Assembly: GCF_030462475.1 (NCBI RefSeq)
Contig: NZ_JASMRZ010000021.1
Coordinates: forward strand, 44,165 to 78,682
Source: Variovorax sp. CAN15
Lineage (GTDB): Bacteria; Pseudomonadota; Gammaproteobacteria; Burkholderiales; Burkholderiaceae_C
DNA length: 34,518 nucleotides
Reading direction: 5' to 3'
Shown here in pieces: positions 1 to 7,894 of this stretch (position 1 is the stretch's first letter; every line of letters starts with the position of its first letter). The translations under genes were made by a program, and so were the position numbers. The notes beneath the pieces were generated by a model that had not been told where the DNA came from, did not search any database, and worked only from the letters and a program-made list of their open reading frames with translations.

Positions 1-1
1 C

Positions 2-541
2 AGGCGGCTGGTGGCCACGCACGAGTTCGACGTGCTGATGGTCGACCTGCGCCTGGGCGACGGTTCCGGCTTCGACCTGATCCAGGAGGCGCGCGCGCTT
101 CGCCGCACCGCCGAGATCATCGTGATCACCGTGCTGGAGGACGAGGCGCACGTGCTGCACGCCTTCGAGCTTGGCGCCACCGGCTACCTGCTGAAAGACG
201 CCTGGCTGCAGAGCTTCGCCCAGGCGGTGCTGCAAGTGGTCAACGGCGGCGCGGCGATCACGCCGCGGCTGGCACGCAGGTTGCTCTCCCGCTTGAGCCA
301 GCGGCCGATGGGCGCGCTGCCGCCGGCTGCGCAGCCCCTGCCCCGCGAGACGACGCTGACGGCGCGCGAGTGCGAGGTTCTGCGCTTCGTCGCGCGCGGA
401 CACGTCACGGAGGAGATCGGGAACAGGCTGGGCATCTCGGGGCAGACCGTCAACGCCCACATCAAGAACATCTACAAGAAGCTGCACGTCCATTCGCGCG
501 CGCAGGCCGTGAGCTACGCGGCGTATTCCGGGCTGATCTGA
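2..541 (+). CDS. LuxR/NarL-type response regulator, 5' end outside window
   Basis: Two-component response regulator that would bind DNA after phosphorylation by a sensor kinase. The visible part starts inside the receiver domain: the phospho-acceptor Asp lies in VDLRLGDGSG, the conserved Thr follows in VITVLED, and the conserved Lys is in GYLLKD. A LuxR-type helix-turn-helix follows near the C-terminus (LTARECEVLRFVARG, then GISGQTVNAHIKNIYKKL). The frame is open to the window edge, and the first strand and acidic pocket of a normal receiver (about 40-50 residues) are missing. The GTG at 11 is therefore probably not the start and the gene begins upstream. It lies 51 bp before manC on the same strand, so a role in exopolysaccharide control is possible but is only inferred. 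The family call is firm; the target is unknown. Confidence 0.9.
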   Translation, partial: RRLVATHEFDVLMVDLRLGDGSGFDLIQEARALRRTAEIIVITVLEDEAHVLHAFELGATGYLLKDAWLQSFAQAVLQVVNGGAAITPRLARRLLSRLSQRPMGALPPAAQPLPRETTLTARECEVLRFVARGHVTEEIGNRLGISGQTVNAHIKNIYKKLHVHSRAQAVSYAAYSGLI

Positions 542-592
542 GCCGGACGGCCCTCCATCCACCAACCATATCCTTCACGCTGGCGACCGATC

Positions 593-2071
593 ATGAATAC
601 CGCTCTTCCCATCCATCCCGTGGTCCTGTGCGGCGGCAGCGGCACCCGGCTGTGGCCGCTGTCGCGCAAGGCCTTGCCCAAGCAGTTCGCGCCGCTGGTC
701 GGCGGCAAGAGCCTGCTGCAGCTCACGCTGGAGCGGCTGGCGCTGCTGAACCCGGACATCACCTGCGTGACGTCGGAAGACCACCGCTTCCTGGTGAAGG
801 AAACGGTGGAGAACGCCCGGGTCACGGGACGGCAGATCCTGGAGCCGGTGGCGCGCAACACCGCGGCCGCGATGGCTGCCGCCGCTTTGATGGCCGAGCC
901 CGGCGACCTGCTGCTGTTCGCCCCCTCCGACCATCACATCCCCGACATCGCGCTGTTCGAGCGCACCGTGCGCACGGGCATCGATGCCGCGCTGGCCGGC
1001 AACATCGTCACCTTCGGCGTGGTGCCCAGCTTCCCGAGCACGGCCTACGGCTACATCGAGGCGGGCGAGGCGTTGCCCGACGGGCACAGCCAGGCCGTGG
1101 CGCGCTTCGTCGAGAAGCCGAGCGCGGCGGTGGCCGAGATGCTGATCCTGCAGGGCGGCTACAGCTGGAACGCGGGCATCTTCCTCGTGCAGGCGCGCAC
1201 GCTGATCGCCGCGCTTCGCGAGCATGCGGGCGACATCCTGCAGGCCTGCGCGAACGCTGCCTCCAACGCGGCACGCGACGGCAGCTTCCTGCGGCTGGAC
1301 CGCGCCGCCTTCGAGCAATGCCGCGCCGAAAGCATCGACTACGCGGTGCTCGAGAAGCATCGGCAGATCGCGGTCGTGAAGTTCGAGGGCCTGTGGAGCG
1401 ACGTGGGCAGCTGGAACGCCGTCGCCAGCCTGCACCCCGCCGACGATGCCGGCAACCGTCTCAGCGGCAAGGCCAGCGCGCTGAACTCGCGCAACACCTT
1501 CGTGCACGCGCCGCACCGGCCGGTGGTGGCGCTGGGCACGCAGGACCTCATCATCGTGGACACGCCCGATGCCGTGCTCGTGGCCAGCGCGGGCTGCGCC
1601 GAGCAGGTGGCGGACGTGGTGCGCAAGCTCTCGCTGGAAGGCTGCGCCGAGGCCACCGAGCACCGCCGCGTGGTGCGTCCATGGGGCGCCTACGACAGCA
1701 TCGACCTGGGCGAACGCTTCCAGGTCAAGCGCCTGACGGTGAAGCCCGGCGCCCGGCTGTCGCTGCAGATGCACCACCACCGATCGGAACACTGGGTTGT
1801 GGTGAAGGGTACGGCGCGCGCCACCTGCGACGGCAAGGTCAGGCTGGTGCACGAGAACGAGTCGATCTACCTGCCTTCGGGCGCGGTCCACCGGCTGGAG
1901 AACCCCGGCAAGACGGTGCTCGAAGTGATCGAGGTACAGACCGGCGGCTACCTCGGCGAAGACGACATCGTGCGCTTCGATGACACCTACGGGCGCTGCG
2001 CACCGCAGCCAGAAGCCGCTGCGGCGACAGCTTCTGCGCCGGCGGACCTCATCGCGGCAGATACGGCGTGA
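593..2071 (+). CDS. manC: Mannose-1-phosphate guanylyltransferase / mannose-6-phosphate isomerase (type II PMI-GMP)
   Basis: Bifunctional cytosolic enzyme that interconverts fructose-6-P and mannose-6-P and makes GDP-mannose from mannose-1-P and GTP, feeding exopolysaccharide or O-antigen synthesis. The N-terminal nucleotidyltransferase domain starts with the signature VVLCGGSGTRLWPLSR (about residues 10-25) and has FVEKPS further in. The C-terminal cupin isomerase domain begins near RPWGAYDSIDLG and contains the metal-binding run LQMHHHRSEHW and the late VHRLENPG. The 492 aa length is slightly above the usual 470-480 because of an Ala-rich tail. The ATG at 593 puts the GG-G-R signature at the expected distance; the ribosome site before it is weak. 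The last 23 bp overlap the end of the convergent DJ-1-like gene. Homologues are called manC, algA, cpsB or xanB; no other sugar-nucleotide gene is visible here. Confidence 0.95.
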   Translation: MNTALPIHPVVLCGGSGTRLWPLSRKALPKQFAPLVGGKSLLQLTLERLALLNPDITCVTSEDHRFLVKETVENARVTGRQILEPVARNTAAAMAAAALMAEPGDLLLFAPSDHHIPDIALFERTVRTGIDAALAGNIVTFGVVPSFPSTAYGYIEAGEALPDGHSQAVARFVEKPSAAVAEMLILQGGYSWNAGIFLVQARTLIAALREHAGDILQACANAASNAARDGSFLRLDRAAFEQCRAESIDYAVLEKHRQIAVVKFEGLWSDVGSWNAVASLHPADDAGNRLSGKASALNSRNTFVHAPHRPVVALGTQDLIIVDTPDAVLVASAGCAEQVADVVRKLSLEGCAEATEHRRVVRPWGAYDSIDLGERFQVKRLTVKPGARLSLQMHHHRSEHWVVVKGTARATCDGKVRLVHENESIYLPSGAVHRLENPGKTVLEVIEVQTGGYLGEDDIVRFDDTYGRCAPQPEAAAATASAPADLIAADTA

Positions 2072-2651
2072 TGTTCGTCAGCGCGTTGGCGACGTAGGCT
2101 TCCTTCTCGCCCACGGGCGCCACGTAGTGCAGCGCCGCCGCCGCGGCCTCGATGCCCTCGGTGCGCGCGATGACCCAGCCGGCCAGATACGGCGAGGCGA
2201 AGCAACCGCCCGCAGTGGCAACGTTGCCGCGCGCGAAGAAGGGCTGGTTCAGCACTTCCACGCCCGCTTCCTGCACCCAGGGTTTGGTCGTCAGGTCGGT
2301 GCAGGCCGGAACGCCCTCGACGAGGCCGAGCCTGGCCAGGACGAGCGTGCCGGAGCATTGCGCCGCGATCAGCTGCCGTGCCGGGTCGAGCGACAGGCGA
2401 CCCATCAGTTCCGGGCTGGCAACCACCTCCCGCGTCTTCACTCCGCTGCCGACGACCACCGCGTCGGCCGAGCGAGCGTCTTCCAGCAGCGACTGCGCGC
2501 GGATCGTCACGCCGTTCATCGACGTGACTTCCGGTGTGGGGCAGCAGATGCTCACGCGCCAGTCGGGCTTCTTGATGCGGTTGAGCACGCCCAGCGCGAT
2601 GAGCGAGTCGAGTTCGTTGAAGCCGTCGAAGGTGAGGATGGCGATGTGCAT
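2049..2651 (-). CDS. DJ-1/PfpI family protein (class I glutamine amidotransferase-like)
   Basis: A 200-residue protein with the DJ-1/PfpI/ThiJ fold. The N-terminus MHIAILTFDGFNELD is the usual first strand and helix with the conserved Glu. The nucleophile-elbow Cys lies in AAQCSGTLVLA. Family members act as glyoxalases, isocyanide hydratases, chaperones or unknown hydrolases, so the substrate cannot be set from sequence. I chose the ATG at 2651 because the fold starts there. An in-frame ATG at 2687 and a frame open to 2813 add only low-complexity residues that overlap the MocR gene. It is divergent from the MocR-type regulator, a layout that often means the regulator controls the neighbour. 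Its 3' end overlaps manC tail to tail. Confidence 0.85.
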   Translation of the reverse strand: MHIAILTFDGFNELDSLIALGVLNRIKKPDWRVSICCPTPEVTSMNGVTIRAQSLLEDARSADAVVVGSGVKTREVVASPELMGRLSLDPARQLIAAQCSGTLVLARLGLVEGVPACTDLTTKPWVQEAGVEVLNQPFFARGNVATAGGCFASPYLAGWVIARTEGIEAAAAALHYVAPVGEKEAYVANALTNITPYLPR

Positions 2652-2706
2652 GGCGTTGCGCTCGTGGGGGGATGGGACAAGGTCCATCGTAGGAGAGACG
2701 ATCAAT

Positions 2707-2722
2707 ACAATCAAAGAATTGT
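2707..2722. promoter_or_regulatory. Short inverted repeat in the divergent DJ-1/MocR promoter
   Basis: ACAAT-N6-ATTGT lies in the 92-bp gap between the divergent DJ-1-like and MocR-like genes, in a locally AT-rich stretch within GC-rich surroundings. Its position fits a core promoter or operator for one or both genes. The arms are only 5 bp, so it could be chance; MocR proteins often use direct repeats instead. Confidence 0.3.
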
Positions 2723-2743
2723 CATGGATACATCGAGCCGACG

Positions 2744-4078
2744 ATGGCAGAAGCCCGCTACAAGCAACTGGTCGACGAACTCGCCGCCGAGATCCGCGTC
2801 GGCAGCCTGCCACCCGGCACCCGCCTGCCCACGCACCGCAAGCTGGCCGAACGCCACGGGCTGGCGCTGGTCACCGCATCGCGCGTCTACGCCGAGCTGG
2901 AGGCCATGGGCCTCGTCAGTGGCGAGGTCGGCCGTGGCACCTTCGTGCGCGAAGCATCGTTGCGCGTGGGCCCCGGCGCCGAGCAACGCGCGCTGCCGGC
3001 AGACCTTGTCGACCTGAACTTCAACTACCCCGCGCTGCCCGGTCAGGCCGAGCTGCTGCGCGGCGCGCTGCGCCAGCTCGCGGCCGGCGGCGAACTCGAC
3101 GCGATGCTGCGCTACGCACCCCACGGTGGACGGATGCACGAGCGCGCATGCTTCGCCCGGCATCTCGCGTCGCGGGGGCTGGAGGTAGAGCCATCGAACG
3201 TGCTGATCGTCGACGGCGCGCAGCACGGACTGGCCGTGACCGCAATGGCCCTGCTGCAACCCGGCGACGTGGTCGCGGTGGACGCCCTCACCTACCCCGG
3301 CTTCAAGGTGCTGGCCGAGGCGCACAGGCTGGAGCTCGCGCCCCTGACCGCCTCCGGCCAGGGCCCCGACCTCGACGCGCTGGAGCGCCTGTGCGCGCGG
3401 CGCCGGGTAAGGGCCATCTACGTGATGCCGACCATGCACAACCCGCTGGGCTGGGTGATGAGCGCGAGCCGGCGCAAGCGCCTCGTGGCCGTCGCGCGGC
3501 GGCATGGGCTGCTCGTCATCGAGGACGCGGCCTATGCCTTTCTGGCCGGCGATCCGCCACCGCCGCTGGCCGCGCTCGCGCCGGAGACGACGGTGTATGT
3601 CTCGGGCCTCTCGAAGAACGTCGCGACGGGGCTGCGCGTGGGGTTCGTCGCCGCGCCCGATGCATGGGTGCCGAAGCTGGAACGCGCGATCCGGGCCACG
3701 ACCTGGTGCACGCCGGGCGTGACGACCGCTATCGCCTGTGCGTGGCTGGAGGACGGCACGGTCGGGCGGCTCGAAGCCGAGAAACGGCAGGACGCGGCGG
3801 CGCGCCAGGCCATCGTCGGCGAAGTGCTGGACGGGTTGCGGTGCGTGCGGCATCCGTCGTCGTACTTCGCGTGGCTGCCGTTGCCGGAGGAAACCCGCGC
3901 CGATCTGGTCGCTGCGGCGCTGATGCGTGAAGGGGTTTCGGTGTCCACGGCAGAGCCTTTCGCCACTTCGAAGCATGTACCGCATGCGCTGCGGCTGGCG
4001 CTTGGTTCGGTCGGACTGGATGGTTTGCGCAGCGCGTTGCAGACGGTGCGGCGGGTGGTTGGCGAGCAGTCGTTCTGA
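2744..4078 (+). CDS. MocR-type transcriptional regulator (GntR HTH fused to aminotransferase-like domain)
   Basis: PLP-binding transcription factor of the MocR/PdxR group. The N-terminal winged helix covers about residues 1-75 (LPTHRKLAERHGLALVTASR, then VSGEVGRGTFVRE). The rest is a fold-type I aminotransferase-like domain with the PLP lysine in SGLSKNVATG (Lys291). Other class hallmarks are MHNPLGW and IEDAAYAF. Length 444 aa is typical. Known MocR proteins sense PLP or amine ligands and control pyridoxine, GABA, taurine or ectoine genes. The only divergent neighbour is the DJ-1-like gene, so that gene and autoregulation are the likely targets (inference). The ATG at 2744 starts the expected helix MAEARYKQLVDELAAEI. 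Confidence 0.92.
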   Translation: MAEARYKQLVDELAAEIRVGSLPPGTRLPTHRKLAERHGLALVTASRVYAELEAMGLVSGEVGRGTFVREASLRVGPGAEQRALPADLVDLNFNYPALPGQAELLRGALRQLAAGGELDAMLRYAPHGGRMHERACFARHLASRGLEVEPSNVLIVDGAQHGLAVTAMALLQPGDVVAVDALTYPGFKVLAEAHRLELAPLTASGQGPDLDALERLCARRRVRAIYVMPTMHNPLGWVMSASRRKRLVAVARRHGLLVIEDAAYAFLAGDPPPPLAALAPETTVYVSGLSKNVATGLRVGFVAAPDAWVPKLERAIRATTWCTPGVTTAIACAWLEDGTVGRLEAEKRQDAAARQAIVGEVLDGLRCVRHPSSYFAWLPLPEETRADLVAAALMREGVSVSTAEPFATSKHVPHALRLALGSVGLDGLRSALQTVRRVVGEQSF

Positions 4079-4217
4079 GCAGTCAGTCCCCCCGGTTGAC
4101 GATCAGGCCGGCCGCCGCCGCTGGCCGCAGTACTCGGCCATCAGGGCATTGGGTGTGCCGGCATTCCTGGACGAGGCTGGTTGGCGAACGGATGGTCCGG
4201 CGGTCGGGCAGTCCGGG

Positions 4218-4922
4218 TCAGGACAACTGCGGCAGGTAGCCCGGCCTGGCCGCCGTCATTGCGCTCTTGACCTGCAGGGTGAGGTCGTCGGCCAGCACCT
4301 CGTCGAGGCCCGATTCGAGTCCGTCGAGTGCGCGCCGGACGATCTCCTCGGGACTGGACTTCGGCACCTCGAACCCGCGGGTCAGGTCGGTATCTACATA
4401 GGCCATGTGCAGCCCAAGCACCTGCGTCTTCTGCGCCAGCAGTTCGCTGCGCAGGGCGTTGGTGAGCGACCAGGCGGCAGACTTGCTGGCCGAATAGGCC
4501 GCGAGTTCTCCGCCGTTCACCCAGGAGGCGACCGACAGCACGTTGAGCAATGCGCCGCCGCCGTTCGCCTTCAGGATCGGCGCGAAAGCCTTGCTCATGC
4601 GCAGCACGGCGAAGAAGTTGGTCTCGAAGATGCGTCGAGCGACCTCTTCGCTGTCCGGTGCGAGAAAGCCTCCTGGCTGGGCAATACCGGCGTTGTTGAT
4701 CACGAGCGTGACATCCGACGCCAGCGCGGCCGCGGCCGCAACGTCTTCCGGCTTGTTGACGTCGAGCTGCAGCGGCTCGACGCCGGCTTGCGTGACGGTG
4801 ACGGGGTTGCGCGCACCGGCGTAGACCTTGCGGGCTCCGCGGGCGAGCAACTCGCGTGCGAAAGCCAGGCCTATGCCGCGATTGGCCCCCGTGACGAGGG
4901 CGACAGCGTTTTCGATCTTCAT
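4218..4922 (-). CDS. SDR family NAD(P)-dependent oxidoreductase
   Basis: Classical short-chain dehydrogenase/reductase of 234 aa, cytosolic, substrate unknown. Visible motifs are the cofactor glycine motif TGANRGIG (residues 11-18), NNAG (76-79) and the catalytic Tyr143-x3-Lys147 in YSASK, with a Ser about ten residues earlier. The ATG at 4922 has a GGAG ribosome site just upstream. It starts 43 bp after the MDR oxidoreductase gene on the same strand, and both lie downstream of a TetR gene, so the three probably form one operon. Pairing of a quinone-reductase-like MDR with an SDR under TetR control fits an inducible response to a reactive carbonyl or quinone, but the inducer is not visible in the sequence. 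Confidence 0.92.
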   Translation of the reverse strand: MKIENAVALVTGANRGIGLAFARELLARGARKVYAGARNPVTVTQAGVEPLQLDVNKPEDVAAAAALASDVTLVINNAGIAQPGGFLAPDSEEVARRIFETNFFAVLRMSKAFAPILKANGGGALLNVLSVASWVNGGELAAYSASKSAAWSLTNALRSELLAQKTQVLGLHMAYVDTDLTRGFEVPKSSPEEIVRRALDGLESGLDEVLADDLTLQVKSAMTAARPGYLPQLS

Positions 4923-4965
4923 ATGGAGCTCCAGAAAAGAACAGTCTGTTGGTTGGGATCAGGAT

Positions 4966-5967
4966 TCACTTGACCTTGATGACGACCTTGCCCTTCGCGC
5001 GGCCTGCCTCGACATAGGCCAGGGCCTCGTTGGTGGCTTCGAATGGAAAGACCCGGTCGATCACGGGACGGATGGCCTCGGCGTCGACGAGCCGCGTGAT
5101 CTCGCGCAGTTGGCCTCCATTCGCCCTCATGAAGAGGAATGAATAGCCGATGCCTCGGCCGCGCGCCTTTCGCCTGACGCCTGCGCTCAGCAGCCGCACG
5201 ACCAGTCTCACGAACCCGGGGGCCGCGATTTCCTTGCCGAACTCCGGGTCCGGCGGCCCGGAAATGGAGATGAGCTTGCCGCCGCGCTTGAGCACGCGAA
5301 GAGACTTGTCGAGGGTCTTGCCGTCCTGGCTGTTGAGCACCACGTCGTAGTCGTGCAGGAGCTCCTCGAAGTCCTGCGATTTGTAGTCGATGACCACATC
5401 CGCGCCGAGGCTCTTCACAAGTGCGACGTTGGCTGTGCTCGTCGTCGTGGCGACGGTCGCGCCCAGGCGCTTGGCCAGCTGGATGGCGAAGGTGCCGACG
5501 CCGCCGGAGCCAGCCTGGATGAAGACCTTCTGCCCCTTCTTCAGCTTCGCCTTCTCGACCAGGGCCTGCCACGCCGTCAGCCCCACGAGGGGAAGCGAAG
5601 CCGCCTCGACCATCGAGACCCCCTTGGGCTTTAGCGCAAGCGATGCTTCCTTGACCGCGACGAATTCGGCGAAGGTGCCGATGCGGAAATCATCCGGCCG
5701 CGCGTAGACCTCGTCGCCCGGCCTGAATTGCTGCACGCGCCGCCCTACCCTGACGACGACACCGGCCACGTCGTGGCCCAGGACCAGAGGCAAGCGGTAA
5801 GGCAGGATGAGCTTGAATTCCCCGTCCCTGATCTTGGTGTCCAGCAGGTTCACGCCGGCGGCATGGACCTCGACCAGTACCTCGTCGTCGCGCAGTTCCG
5901 GCTCCGGCATTTCCGTCGACTTCAGCTCGCGCTTCTTTCCGTAGCGCTCCAGCACAAATGCTTTCAT
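4966..5967 (-). CDS. Zinc-free MDR oxidoreductase (NADPH:quinone reductase-like)
   Basis: Medium-chain dehydrogenase/reductase of 333 aa related to QOR/zeta-crystallin and NADP-dependent alcohol dehydrogenases. It has the GroES-like N-terminal half (VLGHDVAGVV around residues 62-71) and a Rossmann half with AGSGGVGTFAIQLA (152 onward). The four-Cys structural zinc lobe of classical alcohol dehydrogenases is absent, which points to quinone or enone reduction rather than alcohol oxidation. The start ATG has a very strong ribosome site (GGAGGAAAGGA). A candidate promoter, TTTACA-17 bp-CAAATA, contains the 14-bp operator also found at the TetR start. It is probably the first target of the upstream TetR protein and is followed by the SDR gene. 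Confidence 0.92.
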   Translation of the reverse strand: MKAFVLERYGKKRELKSTEMPEPELRDDEVLVEVHAAGVNLLDTKIRDGEFKLILPYRLPLVLGHDVAGVVVRVGRRVQQFRPGDEVYARPDDFRIGTFAEFVAVKEASLALKPKGVSMVEAASLPLVGLTAWQALVEKAKLKKGQKVFIQAGSGGVGTFAIQLAKRLGATVATTTSTANVALVKSLGADVVIDYKSQDFEELLHDYDVVLNSQDGKTLDKSLRVLKRGGKLISISGPPDPEFGKEIAAPGFVRLVVRLLSAGVRRKARGRGIGYSFLFMRANGGQLREITRLVDAEAIRPVIDRVFPFEATNEALAYVEAGRAKGKVVIKVK

Positions 5968-6000
5968 GACTGTTCCTTTCCTCCGCTGGTGGATTTCCTA

Positions 6001-6029
6001 TTTGGCATGATGATCGTCATATGTAAAGG
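6001..6029 (-). promoter_or_regulatory. Promoter of the MDR-SDR genes with embedded TetR operator
   Basis: On the minus strand a -35-like TTTACA (6029-6024) is 17 bp from CAAATA (6006-6001). The 14-bp near-palindrome ATGACGATCATCAT (6022-6009) sits between them. A repressor bound there would block RNA polymerase. The -35 is good and the -10 poor against the sigma-70 consensus. The same 14 bp occurs at 6657-6670, which supports the operator reading more than the promoter boxes do. Confidence 0.6.
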
Positions 6030-6064
6030 CAAAAAAAAGCAGCATCCAACCCTTTTTGAAGGAC

Positions 6065-6658
6065 TCAGCTGCCGGGAGAGGTCAGGTGCCTGAGCGCGGC
6101 CTCGCGCAAGCCGTCCGACAGCGCCGGGTCATCGACTGCCCGCGCCAGCAGCAAGGCTCCCACCATCGTCGAGATCGTCACGAGCGCCCGCTCGTGAGCG
6201 CCGGGTTGTCCCCAGTCGGGCAACTGCCGGGCGACGAGATCGATCATTTCCTTGACGTGCCGGGTAGCCACCCGCCGCACTTCTGGAACCTGGCGCGAGG
6301 TTTCAGAGCCCAGCGCGGCCAGAGGGCACCCGATGTCGACGCTTTCGAGATGCTCCTTGGAGAGGTAGGCGCCCAGCATGGATTCGAGCGTCTTTTCCGG
6401 CGGGGTGTTGGCCACGACCTCGGCCGCGGCGGCAGCGGATTCCGCACAGGCTCTTCCCGCCGCTTCGGCCAGCATGGCCTCCCGCGACGCGAAATGGGCA
6501 TAGAAAGCGCCATGCGTCAGGCCCGCCTCTTTCATGATGTCCGCGACGCCCGTGCCGTCGTAGCCGCTGCGACGGATCGCACGCGCGGCCACGGACACGA
6601 TGCGCTCGTGGGTGGCATCCTTGGCTGCAGCTCTTGCACCGGCTTTCATGTTTCGCAT
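6065..6658 (-). CDS. TetR/AcrR family transcriptional regulator
   Basis: One-component repressor of about 194-197 aa. The N-terminal TetR helix-turn-helix lies about residues 18-60 (THERIVSVAARAIRRSGYDG, then ADIMKEAGLTHGAFYAHF). The C-terminal ligand domain is variable and does not reveal the inducer. Possible ATGs lie at 6670, 6667, 6658 and 6649; none has a strong ribosome site. I use 6658 (MRNMKAG), and 6649 (MKAGARA) is equally likely. The downstream starts would leave the operator at 6657-6670 largely upstream of coding. It lies 97 bp upstream of the MDR gene on the same strand, and the MDR and SDR genes are the expected targets. Confidence 0.9.
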   Translation of the reverse strand: MRNMKAGARAAAKDATHERIVSVAARAIRRSGYDGTGVADIMKEAGLTHGAFYAHFASREAMLAEAAGRACAESAAAAAEVVANTPPEKTLESMLGAYLSKEHLESVDIGCPLAALGSETSRQVPEVRRVATRHVKEMIDLVARQLPDWGQPGAHERALVTISTMVGALLLARAVDDPALSDGLREAALRHLTSPGS

Positions 6659-6670
6659 GACGATCATCAT
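6657..6670. promoter_or_regulatory. Candidate TetR operator at the TetR start (autoregulation)
   Basis: ATGACGATCATCAT is a 14-bp near-palindrome (12 of 14 positions symmetric). The identical 14 bp occurs in opposite orientation at 6009-6022, before the MDR gene; the flanking bases differ, so this is not a larger duplication. It overlaps the possible TetR start codons, as is common for autoregulated TetR repressors. Confidence 0.65.
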
Positions 6671-6745
6671 ACAACCATTCCGAGTTGAGCGCATCGCCAC
6701 ACCCGGGAGAAGGTCAATCACCGGGCTGCACCTGCTCAGCCGGGT

Positions 6746-7894
6746 TCACCAGCCGTGGAACCGCCCCCAGGTCTGCAGCGAACCGTCTTTCGACAGCGCG
6801 TGGTACTCCGGAAACTGCGCCCCGGTCGCACACGCATGATTCGGCAGGATTCGCAGCCGTGTCCCGATGGGAAATCGCGCCACGATATCCATGTCCGGCT
6901 CGCCCTCCCGCGAAAGAATGCCGTGCTCCTGGTTCGCTCCGCCGAGCACATAGCTGCCCAACACCCGACCTTCGAGATCGCAGACCTGCCCGTACCCGAA
7001 GTCCCGCTTCTGCTTCTGCGTACCCCGGTCGCGGCTCATCGCCATCCAGCCTGCGTCGACGATGGCCCAGCCCTTGTCGGCCTGATGGCCGATCACGGTG
7101 GTGAGCACGCTCAAGGCGATATCCGCCTTCGTGCACACGCCAACGTTGCGCATCACGAGATCGAAGAACACGTACACGCCGGCTCGCACTTCGGTCACGC
7201 CGTCGAGCGCGTCCGCAGCCAACGCCGTGGGTGTCGAGCCCACGCTGACCACCGGGCACGGCAGGCCAGCCTCACGCAACCGCCGCGCCGCGCGCACGCA
7301 GCCTGAGCGCTCCTGCTCGGCCATCGCCTTCAGCGCCTCGGGCGTATCGAGTTCGTAGCTGGAGCCCGCATGGGTCATCACACCGCCCAGACGCATGCCG
7401 CCTTCATGAAGCACGCGGCCCACTTCGATCAGCGCGTCTTCCCCGGGCTTGATGCCGCTGCGATGGCCATCGGTATCGACTTCGATCAGCACATCGAAAG
7501 CCTCGCCATTCTCGCGGCCGAACTCGGCGATCGCCTTGGCCGAAGCCACGCTGTCGGTCAGGATGCCCAGCGCGCAGCCGCGCCGGCGCAGCTCCAGCGC
7601 ATGCGGCAGCCGGTGCTGCGCCATTCCGACGGCGTAGAGGATGTCGGTGAACCCTTCGGCGAAGAACTGCCCGGCTTCCTTCAGCGTGGAGACGGTGATG
7701 CCCTGCGCACCCGCCTCGCGCTGCGCCTTCGCGACTTCGATGCACTTGCTGGTCTTCACATGCGGGCGGAAGCGCACGCCCAGCTCGTTCATGTGCTGCT
7801 GCATGCGTTCGATGTTGCGTTGCATGCGCGTGCGCTCGATGAGGGCTGCGGGCGTGTCGATGGTGGCGAGGGTGTTCATTCTGGAACTCGTCAT
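6746..7894 (-). CDS. DSD1-like PLP enzyme (D-serine dehydratase / D-threonine aldolase family)
   Basis: Fold-type III PLP enzyme with an alanine racemase-like N-terminal barrel. The PLP lysine is Lys47 in RPHVKTSK. The C-terminal metal site reads PNHACATG with His353 and Cys355. The His-x-Cys pair is what eukaryotic-type D-serine dehydratases use for zinc; D-threonine aldolases usually have His-x-Asp. A D-serine or D-hydroxyamino acid dehydratase is therefore somewhat more likely than an aldolase (inference from family knowledge). The ATG at 7894 forms an ATGA overlap with the stop of the upstream HAD gene, implying translational coupling; a second ATG at 7879 (MNTLATID) is also possible. Length 382 aa is normal. 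The pair is divergent from a LysR regulator. Confidence 0.88.
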   Translation of the reverse strand: MTSSRMNTLATIDTPAALIERTRMQRNIERMQQHMNELGVRFRPHVKTSKCIEVAKAQREAGAQGITVSTLKEAGQFFAEGFTDILYAVGMAQHRLPHALELRRRGCALGILTDSVASAKAIAEFGRENGEAFDVLIEVDTDGHRSGIKPGEDALIEVGRVLHEGGMRLGGVMTHAGSSYELDTPEALKAMAEQERSGCVRAARRLREAGLPCPVVSVGSTPTALAADALDGVTEVRAGVYVFFDLVMRNVGVCTKADIALSVLTTVIGHQADKGWAIVDAGWMAMSRDRGTQKQKRDFGYGQVCDLEGRVLGSYVLGGANQEHGILSREGEPDMDIVARFPIGTRLRILPNHACATGAQFPEYHALSKDGSLQTWGRFHGW

